From Triops longicaudatus (taxonomy: Eukaryota > Arthropoda > Branchiopoda > Notostraca > Triopsidae), in NCBI GenBank assembly GCA_022885665.1, contig JAGQDJ010000033.1, forward strand, positions 310,001 to 374,000: 64,000 nt of DNA, read 5' to 3'. A program made the position numbers and the translations under genes. This document shows, piece after piece, positions 36,491-47,346 of the stretch. The notes beneath the pieces are model-generated. The model saw only the letters and a list, made by a program, of their open reading frames with translations. It made no database searches and had not been told where the DNA came from. The first letter of the stretch is position 1, and each line of letters opens with the position of its first letter.

Positions 36491-37771
36491 GGTTGTGGCT
36501 AAGAAATACTTTGTACTTGTTGTAGATAAAACCGACTGTGCGCACTAACGGTCGATGCTCTCGACGGCGTATATCCTTTGCTGTTCCGCACCGATTGTTG
36601 TAGGGCGGGTTGTCTGTTCTAGAAGTGAAGTAAAACACTCAAAATGTCACCATACAAGATTTAATCCCGTTCATTTAATTTGAATCTGGCCAAGCACGGG
36701 AGATTATTGTACTGTTCATGTGTAGGTGTCTAAAAGGGACGTGAAAGACGTTGTGGGAAATTCCGTATAATAGCAGTAACTATAAACAAAAAATCAATAA
36801 GACGCGCGTAGGAACCAGCGCGCACGAAAAGCAGGTGCGAACAGCCTGTTTGCGTGCCCTTGAGAAGCACGAATGCTCATGCTCATAAGGATCTTACCGG
36901 ATCTAACAGGTGGAGCAAGTCCCAGCTCTTCCGTTGAACGGTAATTATTTTTTCCTTATTCTCTTATCCATTTTCTAAGCTGACAACATATGTATTGCAT
37001 AACACGCTTTTCCTTTTGCCCAGACCGGTTTAGTTTCAAGTACAGAACAATTTGCTAGATATTCAATTGTAAGGTAACTCCAGATCAATTAACGCTTGAC
37101 GAGCTTTTTTTAAATTATTTTTATTCGTATTACGAACTAACGTGGAGCGAACTTTAACTTATTACGAAATTAAAGTATTACGAATTTAAGACGAACAAGA
37201 ATTTAGCCTGAGATGTCATTTTTGTTTAAGATACAGGTAAATTAGTGCGATAGTACAAGAAAATATAGAAATTGTTGAATCGTAAACTCGTAAATTATAA
37301 ACTCATAAATTCAGCGGGATATTATTTTCCGTCTTACGATTGAAGTATTATTATAGGTACGAAGTGTATTTATGTTTAGTTCGAAAGGTACATTTGATTT
37401 ATCTTGCAATTATATTTAGTTTTGAATTACCACAAAAATTGACTATCGAAAACTTCTCCGAGTATTCCGGATACTGTAGTCAGACTGAGCGTCATCTGTG
37501 TCAGAAAAGCTACAAGTGTCAAGCACGTGTACAAATAAACAGTAAGAAAGTAAGCAAGTGTAGATATTTATTATTGTTTTCCATTATTTGGTTTGAGCAT
37601 TATTAAAACTTTCAGCGAAGAGCCGAACGAGTAATTTAATTCGTTTTTATTACCTACACTTACCTCTGTGCATTTCTTGCAAAGATTTACTAGTTGTGTT
37701 CTCATGCTCTCATCGAACAATAGTTTGAGTAATATTCTAACAAACCACTAGCTACAGATGTACTCTGAAAA
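36491..37771. promoter_or_regulatory. Divergent intergenic region between PAL and HYKK
   Basis: Because the two genes start on opposite sides of this 1281-bp gap, their promoters and 5' leaders must lie here or in unseen upstream exons. The part from 37100 to 37400 is strongly AT-rich. No specific promoter element was identified with confidence. Confidence 0.5.
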
Positions 37772-39206
37772 ATGTCAAAGTTGTTTTCAGTGCACGAACA
37801 TTGCGGAATACAGACTTATTTACTCAAGGTTGAAACGATGACTGACCACAATCTAGTCTTGGAACCCGGTAAGCAAATTAAGCCACATGTCGATGCCGAT
37901 GTTTGTATAGAATTAGTCCAGAGGCTTTATGGCCTGAAAGTAACGGAGATTAAAGCGCTCAACAGCTACGATGACGTAAATTTCTATATCAAGGTAAAAA
38001 CGGGATATACTGCCATCCGTAATTTGTTTGATTCTTAGTTTAACACATATTGCATAACATATAGGTTGACAACAGCAGCGCCTTAGAGTCGGAACAGGAC
38101 TGCCCACACGGCTATGTGTTGAAAATTTTGAACGCACTGGATTCGCAAAAAGTTGGTCACGTGGAAGCACAGAACGAAATGATGTTACATTTAAGTAGTA
38201 CCAGGAAATTTTCTTCTGAAAATCAAATAAGCCGAAATTCGCTATTCAGAAAAGCAAGGCGTCAATTGCCCACAACCAGTTCGTACCATGGAAGGATCTT
38301 GGTACTCCAAGGAACAGTTCAGGAATCCTGAATCACAAAATGGGGAGCCACGTGTGCATATCGTTCGTTTACTGACCTATGTCCCAGGAGATCTTTTGGT
38401 GTCTGTGGATTACACCACCGATGTATTGTTTCAAGTTGGTCAGTTTGCAGTAACCATAAGCAACGGACTTTCGGTAAAAATAAAAGAAAAAGGAGTCAGT
38501 AGTATTGTAATAATCTCCTTTCTTAGAACTTCAGTCACGAAGGGCTCGCCTGTCATAAAAAGATCTGGAACATGTCAGAAGTACCGGAGCTCGAAGACTT
38601 TGTATTCGCAGTTGAAGACCTCCAGCGACGAAACTTGGTTACGGAGATCGTGGAGGCTTTCAAAAGAGAAGTCGTACCTCAATATCCAAACTTATCAAAA
38701 GGGCCTTTGCACGGAGATTTAAACGAGCAAAATATCCTCGTGACCAAATCAGAAAACAAAACTATAGTGTCCGGAGTCCTTGATTTTGGGGATATTCAGC
38801 ATTCGTTCCATTTATTCGAATTGGCTATTGTTATCTGCTATATGATGCTGGACTGCAAGACCATGGATGTGACAGAAGCTCCTGGATACGTACTAGCTGG
38901 GTATTCAACTTTGCGGGTGATTCCATCACTAGAATTTGATTTGCTAAAAGTAAGCCGTAAATAAGAAGCTAGTTGAAATTCAATGCCCTTAACATGAAAT
39001 GTTCCTAGACCTGTGTAGCCGCGCGGTTTTGCCAAAGCCTGGTATTGGGAGCGTACTCGTACCTACAAACAAAAGATCCTTACGTGTTAGTTACGCAGAA
39101 AAGAGGCTGGACCTGTTTAGAATTGTTGTGGAAAGCGGCAACGGAAGAGCTGCAAGACAACTGGAAAAAAACAATACGCAGTTACCTCCACGATTTACAA
39201 ATATAA
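37772..39206 (+). CDS. HYKK: Hydroxylysine kinase (APH phosphotransferase family)
   Basis: Predicted to phosphorylate 5-hydroxy-L-lysine using GTP, as human HYKK does in collagen and lysine breakdown. Exons 37772-37993, 38065-38194, 38250-38473, 38527-38949 and 39009-39206 join to 398 residues; human HYKK is 373. Family landmarks: YGLKVTEIKALNSYDDVNFY near the N terminus, VRLLTYVPGDLL in the middle, the catalytic APH motif LHGDLNEQNILV, then LDFGD with the metal-binding Asp, and a helical C-terminal part. The 55-bp intron 38195-38249 is needed to keep frame and restores the conserved QGVNCPQPV stretch. The start at 37772 is the first ATG in the open frame; an internal ATG at 37838 would also leave the whole kinase domain. 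The 3' end converges with TIPIN. Confidence 0.93.
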
Positions 39207-39342
39207 AAACCTGTATCTCCTAATATGAGTTTTAGCAAGTAGCTTACGTTTCTGCAATTTAGTACGGAAAGCCTTCGTTACCTTGTAGGAAATAGATATG
39301 ATTTACAGTGAAGGTAGCGTACAATTTTTAATCTTAGAAAAC

Positions 39343-40449
39343 CTAAAGCACACTCATAATGTCAGCCACAGAAACTTCCTCGTCCGAAACAATGGCTTCG
39401 ACCGGTTCATCGTCTACATTCTCCGATTCTTGCCCAACAGCACCGTCGCTGTTCCCAATGTTTGCAGGAACTACCTCCTCACTGCTAATTTCGGACCTCA
39501 TGGACGACTCATTAATCATGGACGTACTGGGCATTACTGGATCATATACTGCATGTTCTTGCTGCCGTTGCTGAAGCAATCGTAGTTTCCGACGCTCCTC
39601 AGCTTGTCTTCTATTCACTTCAATTCTTTGCTGAAGTTCCGTTGGTATCTGAAGCAGAAATAATAAACTTGTAATTGGTAGTTTCAACACAAAACTAGCG
39701 TAACAATAAATTCGTATAAAGGAGTCTTAAAGCGACATACCACTGTTCTGGTGGTAGGTTGGCTGCTCGGAAACGCTACACTATCTGCCTCGTTGTCTAT
39801 TCTCGTCGATGTCCCAGAGTTTGCTGTAGACATAAGCTCATCGAAAGGATCGTGCCCTTCGTCGTTTGACACCGAGGACTGGGATTTTGGTCTAGCTTCA
39901 GCCAATTCCGTGGGGTTGTCGTAATTACTTTCATCCAGCAGCATGTCCATCCGAATTTTCTTCACGTGTGTCTAAACAAAACCTTTGAATGAATTATCTA
40001 AATATGCATATAATTGAGAACCATACTTGGACTGGCTTTTTGCTTCCCAGTTTCTCTATCTTGTTCAACAAGTCGTCAAAGGGAAGTTTGGGGAAAAGTC
40101 TGTGTCCCCAATGTTCTAACTTCTTTAAAACTAGTTCAACATCTTCTAATTCGTGATATTTGCCCTTTAACTTCACGTCCTTAAAAGTGTCAAGTAACGC
40201 TGTAAGCCCTCGTTTCCCCGATAGTCTGTCCGCGTCTAGTTTGGGTTGAGGATTTCTTATAACACGACGTGGAGTGACAGTCTTGCCATCAGCAGCTTTT
40301 TTCGTTTTTTCTTCTTCATTTGCAGCATCATTTTCGTCATCGGATCTCATGTCTTTGTCTCCATCATTGTCACTTACGACGGAATATGCAGCTCCGCGGT
40401 CAGCGTCATCCTCGGCCGTTTCAAGGAAATTCACATATTCTTCTTCCAT
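39343..40449 (-). CDS. TIPIN: TIPIN, timeless-interacting protein (Swi3 domain)
   Basis: Nuclear replication-fork protection factor that partners TIMELESS and supports the S-phase checkpoint and fork stability. Exons 40449-40027, 39971-39741 and 39648-39343 join to 319 residues; human TIPIN is 301. An acidic N terminus (residues 1-60) is followed by the Swi3 domain at about 75-150: PKLDADRLSGKRGLTALL, YHELEDVELVL, LEHWGHRLFPKLPFDDL, EKLGSKKPVQ. Next come a low-complexity acidic/Ser-rich middle and a basic Arg/Gln-rich helix (QQRIEVNRRQAEERRKLRL) that matches the human C-terminal part. The start ATG is the first that gives the acidic leader. The stop lies 136 bp from that of HYKK on the other strand, and its start is 806 bp from PIK3C3, in divergent orientation. 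Confidence 0.94.
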
Positions 40450-41255
40450 AGTCGCTTTTCTTGAGCACAGCGTAAATAAATTGCCTCTCTGGATTTTTGA
40501 AGACGACAAATTACTTACGTACCCGAAGGCTAAACAGTTTACAGCGCGCCAATCACAAAGGGAGTAAAAGTTACAAGGAGAATTTAAAATTTGTCTTTTC
40601 TGATGCAAAAGTAGCGCCACTCTTGATAATACTCAGAAACTCATAAGCTATTTTAAAAAGTTCCCGGGTTACGCGTGGATACGTCGCGAAGCCAACAAGT
40701 GTATCTGGGGTCCATGTTTGTGGAAACCTTGTCTGAAAAGCAAACTTAAGCTCCCATAAGGAGAGAGAAAATATCTGCGCTTCGCATGTGGATGTCTACA
40801 AGAATGTACCTGGGATTTTTCACGTGAAGGGGTAAACGACAATTTTATCGATTTTAACACTTCTTCAAACTCGTCTTTTATATAAAGAAATCTAGTTTTA
40901 AAAATCCCTACACACCAGGAGTAGATATAAATAAGAAGTGGCTCAAAACCTTCGTCCGAATATTTGCTGGCCGCCTAGGATGCGTAACCGTAATTTTGTA
41001 ATTCGGCATCTGGCCGCAGAGCCATTGGCCCATAAGATTGGCGCTACTGTGGTCAATCCTCTTGTTACATCAAAAACAGTTTAGGAATGCGTCCTGTAAA
41101 ACGGGGCGATGGAGTTATCCCCAATCGGCTTACGTGCGTGAACTCAGACCTTGCACTGTTTACATGAAACAGTTGACACGCAGAGTTGGTATTGTTGCTC
41201 CCTATCTGAATGAGAGCTTAAAGGAGATTGACGGTGTCTGTGAGTGAAACAGAAA
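40450..41255. promoter_or_regulatory. Shared divergent promoter region of TIPIN and PIK3C3
   Basis: This 806-bp gap lies between the two start codons, so it must contain both promoters and 5' leaders unless there are distant non-coding exons. No TATA box or other element could be assigned with confidence. Short ORFs here have no recognisable features. Confidence 0.55.
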
Positions 41256-44200
41256 ATGGCTAGCTTGCAACCCGACCATAACGTGCCCAGTGCTACAACA
41301 CGGTTTCATTACTTGTATAGTTGTGATTTAGATATAAATATCTCACTAAAAATGTAAGTAAAGAAATAAGAATATCAACATTAAGCCCGAAATATATTTC
41401 TGTATAAGCTTGTTATTTTGGTACAGCAGTTTTTCTATGGGTATTTTTTATTTTGTTTGCATTTTATTTTTGTAGAGGTTCCCTTGAAGGTGAAATTGAC
41501 AGGCCAAATTATAAACAACTTCTGGATGAGCCACTTCTCAGGTTTTCGGGCTTACACCAGAAAGGATGCGAAGAATTGTGCGTAACGTGCCAAATTTGGG
41601 CTGACGGGAAACCACTAGCTTTGCCGGTGACAACATCGTATAAACCCTTCGTAAATCGTTGGAGGTAATATTTTCTAAGTTGCCTATACCATATATTACT
41701 TTGAAATATTTTTAACCTTATTGTGGCTAGTTGGAACGAATGGATTACTCTTCCCTTAAAGTATTCTGACCTGCCAAGAAATGCTCAACTGTGCCTTACC
41801 GTTTACGAGTGCTGTGGGCCTTGTACCTACGTACCTATCGGAGGGACGTGTTACAAACTGTTTGGAAAACTTGGAGTCTTTCGCCAAGTAAGCGGTCATA
41901 GTACTAGTTATCATACCATGACAAAGCGTGGGGTCTTTGCGTTCGTTATTCAAGGGTATGCATGACCTTCGAGTGTGGAGAGGCCAAGCTGCGGACGGAA
42001 GCATCATGACCAAGACCCCTGCAAAGGTTACTGACCCTGGACATGAAATGATGCATCGGTTATCCAAAGTAAAACTAAGCATGAATTTTTAAGTAACAAA
42101 TATGCCTTCATTTCCCTTTTCTACACAGTTGACAAAAAAGCACCGTATGGGAGAAATTCCAACTTGTGATTGGCTTGACAGGCTTACATTTCGAGAAATC
42201 GAACTCATCAATGAGCAAGAGAAGCGAAGTTCCAAATTTATGTATATTGTGGTCGAGTTTCCTCGCCTGGAATACCACGGAGTAGACGTAAGTTTTTGAC
42301 TTCTGTGTTAACTAGAATACAACGGTTTCTTTCTCAGTACACAGTTGTCTACTATGAAAAAGGTGGTGATGATATTATCACGCGACTGACGCAGAACGAT
42401 ATTGTGACGTTACCTGATGATGAAATCCTAGAGGTAAGTATGAACAGTATGTGTAAAACAAATTAAAAATAATTGCCATTTTAGGAAAACTTGGTGGAAA
42501 GTAAACATCACAAACTAGCCAGAAGTGTTCGTAGCGGGTTAACTGACAGAGATCGCAAACCAGACGCTCTGATTAGAGATCAGTTGAACACAATCGTCAG
42601 TTTTCCGCCGACTAAACAGCTAACGAGCGAAGAGCAAGATTTAGTGTGGAAGTACCGGTTTTACCTTTCGACCCAGAAGAGAGCGTTAACGAAATTTTTG
42701 AAATGCCTTACTTGGGTTGCGGGTGCTGAAACGCGTCAAGCAATTGAACTAATGGGCCGTTGGGCCCCTATAGACCCTGAAGAGGCCCTAGAAATGCTTG
42801 GACCAACGTTTACTCATTCCGCTGTGCGGCGTTACGCTGTATCACGATTAGCACAGGCTAGCGATGAAGTAAATACTACCTGCAATAATATATCTTACGA
42901 AGCTGTATGGCCTATTTCTTTGATAGGATCTACTGCTGTACCTTCTACAGCTCGTCCAGGCTCTAAAGTATGAAAACGTAGAAGAACTGTGCTCCTTGGA
43001 ACCATCGCTAGCGAAAGGCAGCGATAGTGATAATCCTGGAAACGGGTATTCTTTTAATACTGCATTTACAGTTGAAACCGGGTCTTTATTTATTATTCGT
43101 GTAGAAAAAGACCAAATTCCCTGCATTTGGATGAAAACGAAACCAGTGATTCCGCATCGTCACCTTTGTTACCTGTGAAGAGTTCGACAGCTACAGTGAA
43201 AGGAAAAGAGACATTGAAAGCAGAAGAGCATGGTGAAAACTTCGGTGTCGATTTAGCAACTTTCCTTATCCACAGAGCCGCAGCCAATCCCGTATTAGCT
43301 AATTATTTTTACTGGTTAGTGCTATCGCAGTGCTGTTTTTCTTACCAAATTTTAATTTTTTCTCCCTTCACGTTCTAATGAACCCTTTTAGGTATCTCTT
43401 AATTGAATGTGAGGAGCCTGACTCAAATGTCAAAACTGATTCGAAAATGCGTGAAATGTACCTGGCCGTGAAGAAACGATTTATGAAAGTAGGCATTGAT
43501 TTTTCTTGTACGAACATTGGCATTCACATATTTTTTTATTAGTCTTTGAAGCATGGTGGAAGAGAATTCCGGAAACGCTGCGAAGTACTAGCTCGGCAGA
43601 GAATGTTTGTAGACAAATTGGTGGCTTTGATGAAAAGCGTTGCGCGGGAAAGTGGAAACAGAAAGAAAAAAGTACATTGTTGACAGAAAAACACAAACGC
43701 GTATTAAAGCTGTAGTGTAGATTGAGCGACTGCAAGCCTCGCTTTCCGACAAAGATTTTTTGAAGGGCACAAGTTTAAGTGAGTTTGAGCCTCTGTCGTT
43801 TCCCCTAGACCCAGCTGTCTATATAAAAGGCATTGTACCAGAAAAGTAAGTTGTACATGACTTCCCCTCAGTCCCCTTCAGTATTTTTTAATGCCTGGGG
43901 CTTTAAAGGGCCACTTTATTCAAGTCACAATTGATGCCAGCCTGTCTCACGTTTTGCACGACAAACAATAAAGAATATGTGGCCATTTTTAAGAACGGCG
44001 ATGACTTGCGACAAGACCAGCTTATACTGCAGATTATTGCGCTTATGGATCGTCTTTTGCGGAGAGAAAATCTGGATTTGAAGCTAACTCCTTACCGAGT
44101 CTTAGCTACGTCTTCAAAGCACGGTATTTGACGTTCCTTAATAATTTTTACTTTTGGAATGTACTGTGTATTTTTAGTACAATAGCTCTTTTTGTTTGTT

Positions 44201-45018
44201 GTTTTTCTCTCACAGTCTTTGAGAGAACTATATTTTAGCTGTGTTTTCCATACATTTTAATTCTTGTCCCTCTCAGGATTTGTGCAGTTTGTCGACTCTG
44301 TTTCTGTAGCAGAAGTTCGAGACACAGCTGGGTCCATTCAAAACTTTTTTCGTAAATATCACTCACACGAAACAGGACCATATGGTATTGCCCCAGAAGT
44401 TATGGACACTTACATTAGAAGCTGCGGTAACCTTTTTATGGTACAAATCAGAACCGGGAATACTAACGACATTTTCATTTGAAGCCGGTTACTGTGTCAT
44501 TACCTACCTACTGGGAGTAGGCGACAGACATTTGGATAATTTGATGCTTACCAAATCAGGGAAACTGTTTCATATTGACTTCGGATATATTTTGGGTCGA
44601 GACCCTAAACCACTCCCTCCTCCCATGAAATTGAGCAAAGAAATGGTTGAGGCCATGGGAGGGGTCCATTCGGACCACTATAATCAATTCCGAAAGCTTT
44701 GCTATACGACATTCTTGCACCTCAGACGGTAAAGTGTGGCTTTTCTGGGATATAGGTTAAATCTGATCATGTCAATTACAACCTAGGCATGCCAACGTCA
44801 TTCTCAACTTGTTTGCGCTTATGGTGGATGCAAGTGTTCCAGATATTGCTCTAGAGCCAGACAAAACTGTCCGTAAAGTCCAAGACAAATTTCGCCTAGA
44901 TTTGGGAGACGAAGAAGCCGTCAGGTATATGCAGAGTCTAATTGATGATTCCGTAACAGCAGTAATGGCTGCCTTGGTTGAGCAGCTTCACAAATTCGCG
45001 CAGTATTGGCGGAAATAA
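41256..45018 (+). CDS. PIK3C3: Phosphatidylinositol 3-kinase catalytic subunit type 3 (Vps34)
   Basis: Makes PI3P from phosphatidylinositol on endosomes and autophagosome precursors, in complexes with Vps15 and Beclin 1. Sixteen exons: 41256-41353, 41476-41664, 41731-41887, 41955-42068, 42129-42287, 42338-42433, 42485-42868, 42927-43045, 43105-43314, 43392-43488, 43543-43671, 43721-43845, 43909-44123, 44277-44426, 44485-44728, 44787-45018. They join to 905 residues; human has 887. C2 domain from FHYLYSCDLDINISLK to about residue 240; PIK helical domain about 270-520 (NLVESKHHKLARSVRSG, PPTKQLTSEEQDLVWKY); kinase domain from about 600: GDDLRQDQLILQII, catalytic loop GVGDRHLDN, activation segment HIDFGYILGRDPKPLPPPMK, and the C-terminal helix ending HKFAQYWRK, which is required for activity in the family. 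The linker after the helical domain is Ser/Asn-rich and diverged. All catalytic residues look intact. Confidence 0.97.
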
Positions 45019-45236
45019 AGTTGGGGGATTGTCGTCATTTTTTTTCAGACATCCTTACCGAAATCTATTTTACTAATTTGCCTTCAAGTCGTTTAAGAAA
45101 AATCATTTTGCTTGTCTAGTCCTTTCAATGAAATTGAGTTGAACGACTAATTAACTAGAGGTTCTCATCGCAGATGTGAAGCATGCGAAATGTGTTCTAT
45201 GAAAAAATATTTCGCCAAAAAGGATTTGTATTTTAA

Positions 45237-45242
45237 AATAAA
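45237..45242 (+). promoter_or_regulatory. PolyA signal of PIK3C3
   Basis: An AATAAA hexamer 219 bp after the PIK3C3 stop codon, followed by a GT-rich stretch (gggttttgtacgtgtgc), as expected of a cleavage and polyadenylation site. Confidence 0.65.
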
Positions 45243-45901
45243 TCAAATGTACAGGGTTTTGTACGTGTGCAACTGTGTTTGTCTAGGGTTCCAAATTAAA
45301 AGTATATTGCTTGAAAATTGAAGTCGTTTCTTATAGTTGTACTTTACTCTTCGTCTGCATAATTCTTTCCGGAAATTGTTTGACGTTGTGACCGGTAACA
45401 TGGGAGGCTTGCATAGCCAAAATTAAAAGCACAGCTAAATTATATTGAAAATATTCGCGACCGTAAGGATTTAGTAAATTTTTACTCCAGCTTGTGTGGA
45501 GATTTTTATTACTTTTGTAAGACAGCAAGCTAGACAACGACTAAAATCTGTTAATTTATTTAGTGAAAGTAAACTTCTCGGCAAATGCACAAATAGGAGA
45601 ATCTCTCGATATCACGACAATCGACATCTTTTTAGGGAAAAAGCTTTCGTTGCAAATATCCCTAAGTCGGATGAGCCGTCGTTGAGGCGACTATCTTCAA
45701 AAACCTTTCTTCTTGACTTTTGGCTCAGTCGATTATAGAGACTTTTTTTCTGGAAAAAAAAGGTAATATGTGTCTTGTTATATGGAGACATTTTTGTCTT
45801 TGGAAAACTTCTCTAATAAGAGGATCGTCCAATTCAGAGTTATTCGCATAAGCTTAGCCGCTTTTGGAAGAAAAAGTTTTAGGATGCAACGCTGACAATT
45901 T

Positions 45902-46195
45902 CAGTGGTCTCCAGTTACTTGACTAGCGGTTAAGTGAACAATCCGCCAGTTAAACGAAACGTTGATGGTCCCGTTTGAAGCTTATGTAATGCAATGTAAA
46001 CAACACTTTTTTACTATATTTTTTACTATTTTTTGAATAATGGATAATTGAATATTAAGCTTTAAAAAAATTAATAAATATGCAAAAAACACTCAAAAAG
46101 CCCCGCTGCATATCTTATAATGCTGAATGACTTCGTCTACATGTATACGGATCTTTGGCAATTGGACATTACGGGAATTGGACACCAGATAGTCT
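45902..46195. mobile_element. Possible degraded Tigger-like element
   Basis: The left end reads cagtggtctccagttacttg followed by actagcggttaagtgaac, in the style of Tigger-type termini. The right end (cattacgggaattggacacc, then agatagtctta) is only loosely its reverse complement. No TA duplication could be assigned. Weak call. Confidence 0.25.
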
Positions 46196-47314
46196 TAATA
46201 TTCGTAGGAAGTGCTTGAAAGGCCTTATGCCCAAAGAAAACTAAAACCCTTCATCATCACCTTTCGCCACAGACGGCATATCAATTACGCCAATTAGCCG
46301 AGTTTACATTAGTCGCGAAGTTTTAAGCGGGAAGCAAAGACAGTCCAAAAATATGCTGTGTACACAGCTTCCTATTGTTTATTACTCCGCAAATTTGAAT
46401 AACGTCTGGTACCGAGCATATTCAAATAAGCTGGACGTTTAAGATGTTCCATGTGTGATCCCATTAATTAAAACAAAAATCCAAGGGCTCTACAAAGTTG
46501 TGCTCTTTCAAACCAGGTAAAAAAGTAACTTGAATGTTCTGTGACATGGTTAATTTTTTTAAGACTTCGTATTCAAACATTTCTGTAGAAAGGATGTTAT
46601 TCCATTTTTAAATTAAGATTTTAAAAATGACGCACGATTTTATTGACTCTGTAAAGCTCGTTTAATAACGATAAAATTCATTTTATAAATTACTATAGTA
46701 ATGTATTCTTTGTGAGTAATTGATAGTGAACAATTGTAAGCATTATAAAACAACGTAAATTCTGAAGTGTGTTTAAATTTTGACACTTCAAACCGAATTG
46801 CGTCGAATGGCTTTGCCCGGGATATTGCCTGACTTTCAGGATATAATGTCTTGCATTGACTTGCCCTTAGTGAGCCCCCGCCCAAGTAATAACCACCAAT
46901 GCCAGGAGCTACTTTACAGAGCACTAGTGGGCAGTTCTGCAGCTATAAAAAGTGAGTCAAAGGAAAGTTGCTATTCAATAGTCCAAAAATGCAGAAGAAT
47001 GTTTCGTAAAACCGCCGAATTCGAGGATTATGGCAAGTTAAATTGCCTCATGAAAATTGCCACGTGGAGGAAATGAAAAACGATTGCGCTGCTATGGTAT
47101 TCCTGGCAAATTCTAGACTGCTGTAAAAGTCTTCCCAGTTTGTGTTGATACTCTTAAGTATGGACAAACAAAAAAGCCCTGGACCACCCAAACTGTCAGG
47201 TCCTTTTTATCGTTCTATGGTCGCTTACATAGATGTTTACCATTTCTTGTACACTTCCCTTGCCTTCCCTCTCTTCTGCTTTGTTCTTTACCTTCTCTTC
47301 CCACAACTTTTCAC

Positions 47315-47342
<28 letters not shown>
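47315..47342. repeat. CA dinucleotide microsatellite
   Basis: Fourteen uninterrupted CA units. Confidence 0.97.

Positions 47343-47346
<4 letters not shown>

Noticed and set aside
38116..38331. Apparent frameshift in the hydroxylysine kinase gene
   Set aside because: A 55-bp intron (38195-38249) with gt..ag borders restores the frame and the conserved sequence, so the gene is intact.
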